Positions 56,953-64,000 of a DNA stretch of 64,000 nt are shown in pieces. Numbering within the stretch: position 1 is the first letter of the stretch; each line of letters opens with the position of its first letter. This DNA is from Caulobacteraceae bacterium (GTDB lineage: Bacteria > Pseudomonadota > Alphaproteobacteria > Caulobacterales > Caulobacteraceae), in contig CANJLH010000013.1 of NCBI GenBank assembly GCA_947475415.1, positions 29,467 through 93,466 on the forward strand, written 5' to 3'. A program made the position numbers and the translations under genes. The notes under the pieces were generated by a model. The model ran no database searches and was not told the DNA's origin. It worked only from the letters and a program-made list of their open reading frames with translations.

Positions 56953-58641
56953 CTACCCATTGCGCGCCAGGATCATCGCCCGGATCTCGGCGCGCTTGGG
57001 TTTGCCGGTGTCGGTTCGGGGCACGTCCTCAAAGGCCATCGGCAAGATGATCTGCGGGACCTTGTAGGACGACAGCTCCGCGCGGACCTTTGCCTTGAGC
57101 GCTTCGGGGTCGATCGCCGCGCCGTCCTGGGCCACCACCACCGCGGCCACCGCCTCGCCGCGCGCCGGGTCAGGAACGCCCAGCACCGTGGCCTCGCGCA
57201 CGCCGGGCGCGGTCATCAGCACCGCCTCGACCTCCGCCGGAGCCACATTGGCGCCGGAGGTTTTGATCATGTCGTTGACCCGGCCGTAGAAGAACAGGAA
57301 GTCGTCGGCGTCGATCATGGCCCGGTCGCCGGTGTCGAACCAGCCGTCGGCGTCGAAGGCCTCATGGCGTTCGCGCTTGTAGTAGCCGCGCATCATGTTG
57401 CGCCCGCGCAGATGCAAGCGGCCCGTCTCGCCCGGCGCCAGGGGCTCGCCGGTCTCCAGGGAAACGATGCGGCGCTCCACGTCCGGCAGCGGCCGACCCC
57501 AGTTGGAATGCTTGCCCGCCGGCGCCGGCAGGTCGATGGCGTCGGAGGAATGGGTGCCGAAGGTCTCGGTCATGCCAAGCGAACCGCCGACGCGGCGATC
57601 GGGCGGAATGATCTCGCCGGTGCGCCGGTCACGGGTGGGCTCCAGACCGTGAATCACAAACGACAGGTCCGCACCGCGCCGCTCGGCCGCCGCCAGCAGG
57701 CCGTGGCGCTGGGCGCCGCCGAAATAGGTGTTGGTCACCCGGTGGCGGATGAAAGCGTCCAGCAGGTCATCGCCGCCCAGCGACTTGGCGTGCACCACCG
57801 CCGCGCCCCTGAACAGGGCCGGGAAAACGCCGCGCAGGAATCCGCCCACCCAGAAATAGGCCAGGCCGTTGTAGAACCGGTCGCCGGGCGCCAGGAACGT
57901 CCAGGGTAGATAGTCCCAGACGTTTCGCAGGCCAGACCCGTGGGTATGAACCGCTGCCTTGGGTTCGGCCGTGGTGCCCGAGGTGCAGATGGTCACCATC
58001 TCGCACGCCGGCGTCACCGCATCCTCCATGGCCCTCAGGATGGCGCCAGTGACCTGCGGCGCGGCGTCGGCCTGATCCATCAGCCAGTCCGGCCCCTTGA
58101 GCGCCCAGGGCCGCAGGTCCTCGCCCCACACCAGGATCCGCCGCAGATAGGGCGCGCTCTCCAGATAGAACGGTTCCCCCGCCCGACAGGCAGCGAGCCC
58201 TGGAACCGCATCCTCCAGCCGCGCCTGATAATCGGCGTTGCCGTAGGTATGGCTGACCAGCAAGGTGTCGATGTCGTTGTGGCGAAGCGCCCAGGCGATC
58301 TCCCGGCGCTGATAGAGGGAGGAGAAGGCCACCGCGTGTCCGCCCATCCGCGTCACCGCCAGGAACGCCAGCACGAAGTCGGTGCAGTTCGGCATCATGA
58401 TGGCGATCTTGGAATTCTTGCCGGCCCCCATGGCGATCAGTCCCCGCGCCATTTGCGCGGTGATGGCGTCAGCCTCGGCGAAGGTCAGGGTCCGATCGTG
58501 ATCAACCAGGAAATCCAGATCACCCCAGTTGGCCACGGCGCGACGCAGAGTTTCCGGGATGGTGGGCGTGAACGGGATCGGACCCTGGTCTTCGAACGGC
58601 AGCGGGATGTCGAGCAGAGGGTCGCGGGGCATAGGGGTCAT
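56953..58641 (-). CDS. AMP-dependent acyl-CoA synthetase/ligase
   Basis: 562 aa. The P-loop is VTICTSGTTAEPKAAVHTHG. LGMTETFGTHSS is the adenylate-binding A5 motif, DGWFDTGDRAMID is A7, FFYGRVNDMIKTSGANVAPAEVE is A8, and the C-terminal Lys is in PRTDTGKPKRAEIR. It activates a carboxylic acid with ATP to a CoA ester; the acid cannot be named. ATG at 58641 overlaps the stop of pncC by 4 bases, so the two are coupled. It converges with the RTX gene. Confidence 0.9.
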   Translation of the reverse strand: MTPMPRDPLLDIPLPFEDQGPIPFTPTIPETLRRAVANWGDLDFLVDHDRTLTFAEADAITAQMARGLIAMGAGKNSKIAIMMPNCTDFVLAFLAVTRMGGHAVAFSSLYQRREIAWALRHNDIDTLLVSHTYGNADYQARLEDAVPGLAACRAGEPFYLESAPYLRRILVWGEDLRPWALKGPDWLMDQADAAPQVTGAILRAMEDAVTPACEMVTICTSGTTAEPKAAVHTHGSGLRNVWDYLPWTFLAPGDRFYNGLAYFWVGGFLRGVFPALFRGAAVVHAKSLGGDDLLDAFIRHRVTNTYFGGAQRHGLLAAAERRGADLSFVIHGLEPTRDRRTGEIIPPDRRVGGSLGMTETFGTHSSDAIDLPAPAGKHSNWGRPLPDVERRIVSLETGEPLAPGETGRLHLRGRNMMRGYYKRERHEAFDADGWFDTGDRAMIDADDFLFFYGRVNDMIKTSGANVAPAEVEAVLMTAPGVREATVLGVPDPARGEAVAAVVVAQDGAAIDPEALKAKVRAELSSYKVPQIILPMAFEDVPRTDTGKPKRAEIRAMILARNG

Positions 58642-59117
58642 CCCAGCGCCCTTTCCAGCAGGCTGAGCGCAGCGGCGGCGAAGACGCGCATATTAGCCTC
58701 GCGGTCCGCCGAGCCGGTCTCGATGGTCGTGGTCACCTGGAGGGGTCCGGCCAGACCCAGGCAGGTGTGGCCGGCCGCGTCGCCATAGCTGTTGCCGGTG
58801 GGTCCCGCGGCGCCGGTCTCCGAAAGGCCCCAGGTGGTCCCGAACCGTTCCCGAGAGGTCTGGGCCAGGATGTTGGCGTAAGGCTCTGAGGACGACCGCA
58901 TCCCCGCCACCGCCTCCCGCGGCAGGTCCATCAGCAGCACGCGGGCCTTGGCGGTGTAGACCACCGCACCGCCCAGGAAATAGGCCGAGGCGCCCGGCAC
59001 GGCCAGCAATGCCGCGCTGATCAGACCGCCGGCGGAGGATTCGGCCACCGCAATGGTCTCTCCACGGTCCTTCAGGCGCTGGCCAACCCGTTCGGCGATG
59101 GCGGCGAGTTCATCCAT
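58638..59117 (-). CDS. CinA C-terminal domain protein (PncC-type amidohydrolase)
   Basis: 159 aa from the ATG at 59117. The family deamidates NMN to NaMN. AVAESSAGGLISAALLAVPGAS carries the catalytic Ser, and FLGGAVVYTAKARVLL the strand with Lys. The usual ESCTGG is ESSAGG here, and TGIAGPGGG is replaced by ETGAAGPTGNSYGDAAGH, so the active-site loop is divergent and activity is uncertain. The N-terminal half of CinA is a separate gene at 1160-1933. It overlaps the acyl-CoA ligase start. Confidence 0.8.
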   Translation of the reverse strand: MDELAAIAERVGQRLKDRGETIAVAESSAGGLISAALLAVPGASAYFLGGAVVYTAKARVLLMDLPREAVAGMRSSSEPYANILAQTSRERFGTTWGLSETGAAGPTGNSYGDAAGHTCLGLAGPLQVTTTIETGSADREANMRVFAAAALSLLERALG

Positions 59118-59199
59118 GCGGCATTTCCCTTTGGCTTGCGGTGTGTCGAGGGGCCATATGACTGGCAAAAGCCATCGTCGCCAATCTGGAGGATGAAAG

Positions 59200-60438
59200 T
59201 TGGACGCTCAATCGCAGTGGACCGGTCTGGACGCTGGCCGCCTGGAGAACATCGCCGATCATCTTGAGCGCAACTACCTGGGTCCGCAGAAAATCGCCGG
59301 GTGCCAGGTGGCGATAACCCGACGGGGTCATCCGGCCTGGTTCCGATCGTTCGGGCTCGCCGACATCGCGCGCGACCAACCGATGGCCGACGATGCGATC
59401 TTCCGCATTTTCTCCATGACCAAGCCGATCACCTCGGTGGCGCTGATGACCCTCTATGAGCGGGGATATTTCCAGCTCAATGACCCGGTCAGCCGCTTCG
59501 TCCCCTCCTGGAAAAGCCACCGGGTCTGGGTTTCCGGCCGGGGCGCGGACATGGTCACCGAGCCCGCCCGCCGGCCCGCCACCATGCGCGACGTGCTGGC
59601 CCACACTTCGGGCCTGACCTATGGCGGCGCCCTGGCCGCCCTGGGCGCGCCGGATGACAAGGATCCGGTTGACGAGATCTACGCCGGTCTGGGCGTCACC
59701 CGATCGGGCGAAGACAGCCTCACCGAGTTCGTCACCAAGCTCGGCCATGTGCCGTTGCGCTACCATCCGGGCGAGCGGTGGATGTATTCCTACGCCACCG
59801 ATGTCTGTGGGGCGCTGATCGAAATCATCACCGGAAAGCCCCTCGACCAGTTCATCGCCGAGACCGTGACCGGCCCCTTGGGGATGACCGACACCGCATT
59901 CCACGTCCCACCGGACAAGGCCCACCGCCTGGCCGCCAGCTACCGGCGCGGACCCGACAAGAAGCCGGAACTGATCGACGACCCGGCCACCAGCACCTAT
60001 CTCAGTCCGCCGAAGTTCCTGTCTGGCGGCGGCGGCATGGCCGGCACGGCGGCCGACTACATGCGCTTTTGCGAGATGCTGCGCCGGGGTGGTGAGCTGG
60101 ACGGCACGCGCATCTTGAGCCCACGCACCGTCGAGCTGATGCGCATCAACCACCTTAAGGACGGCCTCGACCTGGAATCCCTGGCCATCGAGAGCTTTTC
60201 GGAGAGCCCCCGGATCGGCGCGGGCTTCGGCCTTGGGTTCGCCTCGACCCTGGACCGGCGGGTGGCCGGCTCGATCACCGAGAACGACTACTACTGGGGC
60301 GGCGCGGCCTCGACCCTGTTCTGGGTGGACCCGAAGGAGGAACTCTCTGTGGTGTTCATGACCCAGCTCACCCCCACCGGAACCTTCGATTTCCGCGGCC
60401 AGCTGAAAAACCTGGTCTACGCCGCGATCGTCGATTGA
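59200..60438 (+). CDS. Serine hydrolase, beta-lactamase class C/EstB-like
   Basis: 412 aa, TTG start with GGAGG 9 bases upstream. The SxxK motif is FSMTKPITSVALM near residue 75, and the Tyr of YSYATDVCGALIE near 200 is the second catalytic residue. GGGGMAGTAADYMRF and FWVDPKEELSVVFMTQL fit family VIII esterases and related D-aminopeptidases. There is no signal peptide, so it is likely a cytosolic esterase or peptidase rather than a resistance enzyme. Confidence 0.9.
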   Translation: MDAQSQWTGLDAGRLENIADHLERNYLGPQKIAGCQVAITRRGHPAWFRSFGLADIARDQPMADDAIFRIFSMTKPITSVALMTLYERGYFQLNDPVSRFVPSWKSHRVWVSGRGADMVTEPARRPATMRDVLAHTSGLTYGGALAALGAPDDKDPVDEIYAGLGVTRSGEDSLTEFVTKLGHVPLRYHPGERWMYSYATDVCGALIEIITGKPLDQFIAETVTGPLGMTDTAFHVPPDKAHRLAASYRRGPDKKPELIDDPATSTYLSPPKFLSGGGGMAGTAADYMRFCEMLRRGGELDGTRILSPRTVELMRINHLKDGLDLESLAIESFSESPRIGAGFGLGFASTLDRRVAGSITENDYYWGGAASTLFWVDPKEELSVVFMTQLTPTGTFDFRGQLKNLVYAAIVD

Positions 60439-60463
60439 GAGCGGCTGCGAAAATCAGGCGGCG

Positions 60464-60853
60464 TCAGCTGAAGTGATTGAGGAGCAGCAGAACGGCTGAC
60501 ACCCCCATCACCAGGAAGGTGACCGCCGCGCCGGCGAGGCGCTGCCATTTCATCATATTGTTCACGTCCAGCCCCATCGGATGAATGATCCGCGCCACCA
60601 GCAAGGCGCCGCCCAGGCTGTGCACCACATTTGACGCGCCGCCATTCATCTCCACCAGGCCGATCAGGATCAGGGCCAGCGGCACGTTCTCGACAAAATT
60701 CATGTGGCGGCGATTGGCGACGATCAGCCCCGGATCGCCACCGTCGCCCAGGGAGATCTTGGTCTTGGCGCGCTTGGCGCCCACTGAACCCGCGAGAAAA
60801 AGCGCTATGAGCCCAAGCAAGGCTGCGTAAAGGCTGGTGATCTGCACCGACAT
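60464..60853 (-). CDS. MAPEG family membrane protein
   Basis: 129 aa with four membrane helices. RRHMNFVENVPLALILIGLVE is the family signature (E-x-x-P in the second helix) and ARIIHPMGLDVN follows. MAPEG proteins are small membrane enzymes that use glutathione or relate to such enzymes. The gene is alone, converging with the serine hydrolase. Confidence 0.92.
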   Translation of the reverse strand: MSVQITSLYAALLGLIALFLAGSVGAKRAKTKISLGDGGDPGLIVANRRHMNFVENVPLALILIGLVEMNGGASNVVHSLGGALLVARIIHPMGLDVNNMMKWQRLAGAAVTFLVMGVSAVLLLLNHFS

Positions 60854-60976
60854 GCTTCCTCCTCCGTCTGGTAGGCCTTGGGATTTTTCCCCGGCCCCGC
60901 CTGATTATTCAGACCGGGGCGAAGTTACCCGTCATCCGCCCAGGTTCAAGCCCGCGATCTCCGGCTCACCGCGAAC

Positions 60977-61690
60977 CTAGCTATCGCCGTCGCGCACCCA
61001 ATGGGCCTGCATGATCATGTCCTTGGGGTCGCCGCCGGAGAGCCAGGCTTCGCTCTTGATCACCGAATTGCGGACCGGATCCTTGGCGGTCGCGACACAT
61101 TCCGTCGGGTTGCCCTTGCGCATGATGAGGCCTGGCAGCGGCGGCGCCGGCTTGACGTTCAGGTCGCCCTTCAGAGCCTCGGGTTTTGAGCAAAGGGCCA
61201 GCCAGACCTTCAGGCCGGTGACCCGCTTCTGGTCGTCGCTGGCTGTTACCCGGACCCCGGCGTAGACGAAGGGCGGGCCTTTGGTCTCACCGGACGGCCG
61301 CTGCAATTGCAGGACCGGCGGCTGGCCGCCCGCCAGGACGAAACGCATGGTCTGGTTCGCCTTGGTCGCGCCTTCAGATTTACCAGTCTCAGCGGGCGCA
61401 GCCGCCGCTTCACCCTCCCCGCCGCTGTCCTGCTTTTCAACCGCCGTGGAGGCGATCTGGATGAAGGTGTCACCGGCCACCACCGTTGCGTTGGCGCACT
61501 TGGGCCAGGTCGCCGCCGCAGCCTTGGCGTCAAACACACATTCGGCCTTGTCCGGCATCGCCCAGACCCCTGGCCGCAGCACCGGAGCGTCCTTGGTATC
61601 CGCCTGTTGGAACAGCGGCTGGTCCGAAGTCACCATGGAACAGCCGCTCAACCCAAGCGCGACCATCAGCGCCGATAACAATTTCCGCAT
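60977..61690 (-). CDS. Lipoprotein of unknown function
   Basis: 237 aa. Signal peptide with lipobox LSGCS. The mature protein starts at Cys 17 and has a low-complexity Glu/Ala stretch in the middle (GGEGEAAAAPAETGKSEGA) between two folded parts with paired Cys (KAECVFD, WPKCANA; LALCSKP, PTECVAT). No family recognised. It is divergent from bolA, 69 bases between starts. Confidence 0.75.
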   Translation of the reverse strand: MRKLLSALMVALGLSGCSMVTSDQPLFQQADTKDAPVLRPGVWAMPDKAECVFDAKAAAATWPKCANATVVAGDTFIQIASTAVEKQDSGGEGEAAAAPAETGKSEGATKANQTMRFVLAGGQPPVLQLQRPSGETKGPPFVYAGVRVTASDDQKRVTGLKVWLALCSKPEALKGDLNVKPAPPLPGLIMRKGNPTECVATAKDPVRNSVIKSEAWLSGGDPKDMIMQAHWVRDGDS

Positions 61691-61759
61691 TCGCCTCCTC
61701 CCGCTATGACCTCGTTAAGCATTCACGAGCATCAATTCCGACTCAATGGAGCGATCGAA

Positions 61760-61993
61760 ATGCCGATGCCCATAGCCGAACTGGAGGCCTCGCTGCGCGA
61801 AGCCTTCCCGGACGCCGAGATCCACGTCGACGACCTCGCGGGCGACGGGGACCATTATCGCGCGCGCATCCGCTCGACAGCGTTCCGCGGCCTGAACCGC
61901 ATCAAGCAACATCAGTTGGTCTACGGCGCCCTCAAGGGCAAGGTCGGCGGCGAACTGCATGCGCTGGCCCTGGAAACCTCGGCTCCGGACTGA
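61760..61993 (+). CDS. bolA: BolA-family protein
   Basis: 77 aa from the ATG at 61760. DAEIHVDDLAGDGDHYRARI and KQHQLVYGALKG show the BolA fold with the conserved His used for [2Fe-2S] binding with a monothiol glutaredoxin. In many alphaproteobacteria it sits between purL and grxD; here purL is 12 kb upstream and no grxD follows directly. Confidence 0.92.
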   Translation: MPMPIAELEASLREAFPDAEIHVDDLAGDGDHYRARIRSTAFRGLNRIKQHQLVYGALKGKVGGELHALALETSAPD

Positions 61994-62002
61994 CCTGACC
62001 CC

Positions 62003-62903
62003 ATGCGCTACAGGCCCTTCGGCACATCCGGAAAATCGGTCTCCGCAATCAGCCTCGCGCTGCATCAGACCCATGCCCACAACAGCGCCGAAGGTTGGCG
62101 TGGCGTGGCGTGGCGTGATCTTTGACGGCATGGAGCACGGGATCAACTGTTTCGACCTTGCCGACCGCTGCCCGCCGCTTGCCGGCGGCATGGGGCTGGC
62201 CCTCAGGGCGGTGGAACGACGGCTGCTGTTCATAATGTGGACCCTGCGCGGGGATTCGCGACACGAGATGACCGCCCAGTCGATCGCGGAATCCATGCGC
62301 GACGGGCTGAAATACTCCGGCGCCAAATACTTCGACGCCGTGATGCTGGACGAGACGGCGCTGGAGAGTCTGACGCCCCAGGCCCACGCCTACCTGCAAC
62401 AGCTCAAGGCCCGCAACTACGCGCTGGCCCTGGGAATCCGCGGTGACGGCGATTCCCTGGACACCGCCATCGCCAAGGCGGAATTCGACGTGCTGGCCGC
62501 GCCGTACAATCTGACCTCCGAATGGAAGTCACGCCGCCTGCTGCGTGAGGCGGCCGCCAAGAACATGGTGACGGTTGGCTACGATTTCGCCCCCGCCGAG
62601 TTGATGACTCCGGCGAAACCGGCGGCGAAAGTCGGATCTCCCCTGTGGCGCGTGCGGCCGGAACCGCTGGCCGAGGCCGGCACATACGCCTTCCTGCACA
62701 ACACGTCCGGCTGGACTCCCGAGGAGCTCTGCCTGGCCTATGGCCTCACCGAGCCCTCCTTGGCGACGGTCCAGGTAGACACCACCGATCACCATCGGAT
62801 CGAGTCCCTGTCCGCCGTCCCCGAACGCGACCCGCCCTCCTGCCTTGGCGCCCAGATCGAAATGGCCCGCTTCGGTCAGGAAGCCATGCGGCAACGGGCT
62901 TAG
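62003..62903 (+). pseudogene. Aldo/keto reductase-like gene, frameshifted at a TGGCG repeat
   Basis: The ATG at 62003 opens MRYRPFGTSGKSVSAISLAL, the standard AKR start, but meets TGA at 62123. The rest of the reading continues in another frame: GVIFDGMEHGINCFDLAD with the conserved Asp, FDAVMLDETALESL, AAPYNLTSEWKSRRLL and so on to 62903. The switch falls within four tandem TGGCG units (62096-62115). Two or five copies would give one open frame. It is probably inactive as it stands. The usual AKR Tyr/Lys/His tetrad was not clearly found. Confidence 0.8.
62096..62115 (+). repeat. Tandem TGGCG repeat, four copies
   Basis: Four exact copies of TGGCG within the broken AKR gene. Because the unit is not a multiple of three, each gain or loss changes the frame. 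Two or five copies would restore the reading. Confidence 0.95.
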
Positions 62904-62937
62904 GCCAGCCAACTACGGCAGCGGCGCGCCCCCGGTT

Positions 62938-63052
62938 CCGCTCTTTCCCGCGGCGAGCCAGGAACCCGGCTTCCTGGATAGTCCCGGTCAGAGCGCCCCG
63001 AAAATCAGCCAATCCCCTGCGCCGCTCTTTCCCGCGAAGGCGGGAACCCAGG
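62938..63052. repeat. Two copies of a REP-like element
   Basis: CCGCTCTTTCCCGCG occurs at 62938-62952 and again at 63022-63036. The second copy continues into AAGGCGGGAACCCAGG, a short palindromic unit of the kind that is scattered through caulobacterial and sphingomonad genomes. The first copy goes on with a different palindrome (CCAGGAA/TTCCTGG). Confidence 0.6.
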
Positions 63053-63059
63053 TTTTTTT
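63029..63059 (+). terminator. Intrinsic terminator-like hairpin within the REP-like element
   Basis: TTCCCGC (63029-63035), loop GAAG, GCGGGAA (63040-63046), then CCCAGG and seven T (63053-63059). It lies 130 bases past the AKR frame and could end plus-strand transcription. Confidence 0.5.
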
Positions 63060-63133
63060 GTCAATTCAGCCAATTATGAATTGGAACGGATAACCTGACT
63101 CCCCATTCTATCCGCATTCATCGGCGCGAGCAT

Positions 63134-63532
63134 TCAGCTGGACCAGCCGAGCTGGCGGGCTTGATTTGCCGAGTCGCGCGCGCCCCAACGCCGGTGAATG
63201 AGGCCATCCTTCATTTCGTACCACTCGAGGGCGACGAGTTCGTAACTTTTGCCGGTCGCCGGCAATCCCCGAAAAGGTGCGCGAGATCTCCCGGTTTCCT
63301 TTAGCCGCGCCGCGACAATATCGACTTCAGCGATCAGCCCCTCAATCTCGAGTTTGATGTCGAGACAAGTCACAAGGTCGCGCCAGATTGGCATCGCCTC
63401 ATCAACATTGCCCCAGCCCAGCACGCCACGAACCACAGCGTCATGTGTGTGCAGTTCCCGCACGCGCTCCAGATTCCCGACGCTAAATGCGGCCGCGTAG
63501 TCGCGGATCGTCTTCTTGTTGGTCTCGCTCAT
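63134..63532 (-). CDS. NTF2-like/SnoaL-type protein
   Basis: 132 aa. The pattern RDYAAAFSVGNLERVRELHTHDAVVRG at the start, FRGLPATGKSYELVALEWYEMKDGLIHRRWGARD at 63190-63290, is the cone-shaped NTF2-like fold of SnoaL polyketide cyclases and ester cyclase-like proteins. The substrate is unknown. It is alone between the REP-like element and the IS110 element. Confidence 0.85.
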   Translation of the reverse strand: MSETNKKTIRDYAAAFSVGNLERVRELHTHDAVVRGVLGWGNVDEAMPIWRDLVTCLDIKLEIEGLIAEVDIVAARLKETGRSRAPFRGLPATGKSYELVALEWYEMKDGLIHRRWGARDSANQARQLGWSS

Positions 63533-63908
63533 CGCCTGTTTCGAACACCCATCTTTTCGTCAAGCATCCTAGCCGACAACATCACGCAGATTACGTCGAC
63601 TGCAGATTACGTCGACATGATACCTGTAAACTCAGTTCCAGTTGCACGATGGCGTTGGCCGCCAATCCCCGCTCACGCCCTCACGTCAATTCCGGACGCA
63701 TCCAAGGTGCATGGCATTGATCCTCGGAAAATCGAAGCCCAGGACGTTCTTCACCCCAAACCCCGCTTTCAGCCCCGAGACGGCCACCTGCGTCAAATCC
63801 GGCCGCGCAACGGCGTATGATGGGGTGGATGGCCCCCGTATCCGGCATCGCGATGTGCCAAGGTTGGGTGTCGACAGACGTTTCAACCTGAGAAGGGAGC
63901 CATCCGGA
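63533..63908. other. 376-base non-coding region upstream of the IS110 transposase
   Basis: No convincing gene is seen. It contains a 15-base direct repeat near its left side and a short hairpin (AGGTTG 63861-63866 with CAACCT 63884-63889) just before the transposase start, with AAGGGAG as ribosome site. Part of it must be the left end of the IS element, the place where IS110-group elements encode their bridge RNA. The exact left boundary cannot be set from one copy. Confidence 0.5.
63586..63616. repeat. 15-base direct repeat
   Basis: GCAGATTACGTCGAC at 63586-63600 and 63602-63616, parted by one T. Confidence 0.9.
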
Positions 63909-64000
63909 TGCAAGTTACCACCATCGGCCTGGACCTGGCCAAGTCCGTTTTTCAGCTTCACGGGGTGGACGCCGCTGGCGCGGTGGTTCTGACGCGCAAG
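63909..64000 (+). mobile_element. IS110-family transposase, N-terminal end (partial)
   Basis: 30 codons before the window ends: VTTIGLDLAKSVFQLHGVD, the first strand of the RuvC-like DEDD domain of IS110-family transposases with its first Asp. AAGGGAG lies 9 bases upstream. These enzymes do not use a DDE domain and usually leave no target duplication. The group (IS110 or IS1111) cannot be told from this piece. Confidence 0.88.

Overview
The window is GC-rich DNA from an alphaproteobacterium, most likely a member of the Caulobacteraceae (Phenylobacterium or Caulobacter-like). The grounds are gene content: the alphaproteobacterial F1-ATPase zeta (DUF1476) family, a cycHJKL-type ccmIEFH operon, separate purS/purQ/small purL genes, TonB-dependent uptake, and many amidohydrolases. 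This placement is by recognition of families, not by a search.

Layout. 1-5.7 kb: end of a TolC-type efflux protein, a sulfotransferase, tRNA-Leu(TAA), a MoCF/CinA-N protein, sfsA, map, radC, an orphan ParA and a GFA protein. 5.8-10.3 kb: a proline-rich membrane protein, two amidohydrolases (one a D-aminoacylase type) and a GST. 10.4-12.3 kb: an ECF sigma factor, a one-helix membrane protein, a CnrX/Spy-like periplasmic sensor and, just upstream, a secreted protein with four EF-hands. 12.4-19 kb: degP, response regulator, histidine kinase and glnE in one co-directional run. 19-23 kb: ccmI-ccmE-ccmF-ccmH with 4-base start/stop overlaps. 23-28.5 kb: an unrecognised helical protein, a PepSY-response regulator-kinase operon, a CbpA-like co-chaperone and the ATPase zeta subunit. 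28.7-30.8 kb: purC-purS-(exported ORF)-purQ. 30.8-37.7 kb: an M48 protease pair, a divergent LD-carboxypeptidase/Mur ligase pair that suggests murein recycling, an HMCES-like protein and an MFS transporter.

37.7-47.1 kb is a catabolic accessory stretch: a tannase/feruloyl esterase-type enzyme, a second D-aminoacylase, an OmpA lipoprotein, a TonB-like protein, an SMP-30 lactonase, a carboxymuconolactone decarboxylase-like protein and a TonB-dependent receptor cut by an in-frame TAG. purL follows at 47.3 kb, then lipoproteins, an SDR, an M15-like protein, and a LuxR-type regulator divergent from a 1116-codon RTX protein that is cut by an in-frame TGA. The end holds an acyl-CoA ligase, pncC, a serine hydrolase, MAPEG, bolA, an aldo/keto reductase frameshifted at a four-copy TGGCG repeat, an NTF2-like protein and the start of an IS110-family transposase.

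Themes: envelope stress (DegP, two two-component systems, the ECF module), cytochrome c maturation, purine synthesis, murein recycling and breakdown of esters, acylated amino acids and possibly aromatics. Three genes in the right-hand 20 kb are broken by one small change each, which points to decay of accessory genes or to sequence errors. The most interesting candidate system is the EF-hand/ECF sigma/membrane protein/periplasmic sensor operon at 10.4-12.3 kb.
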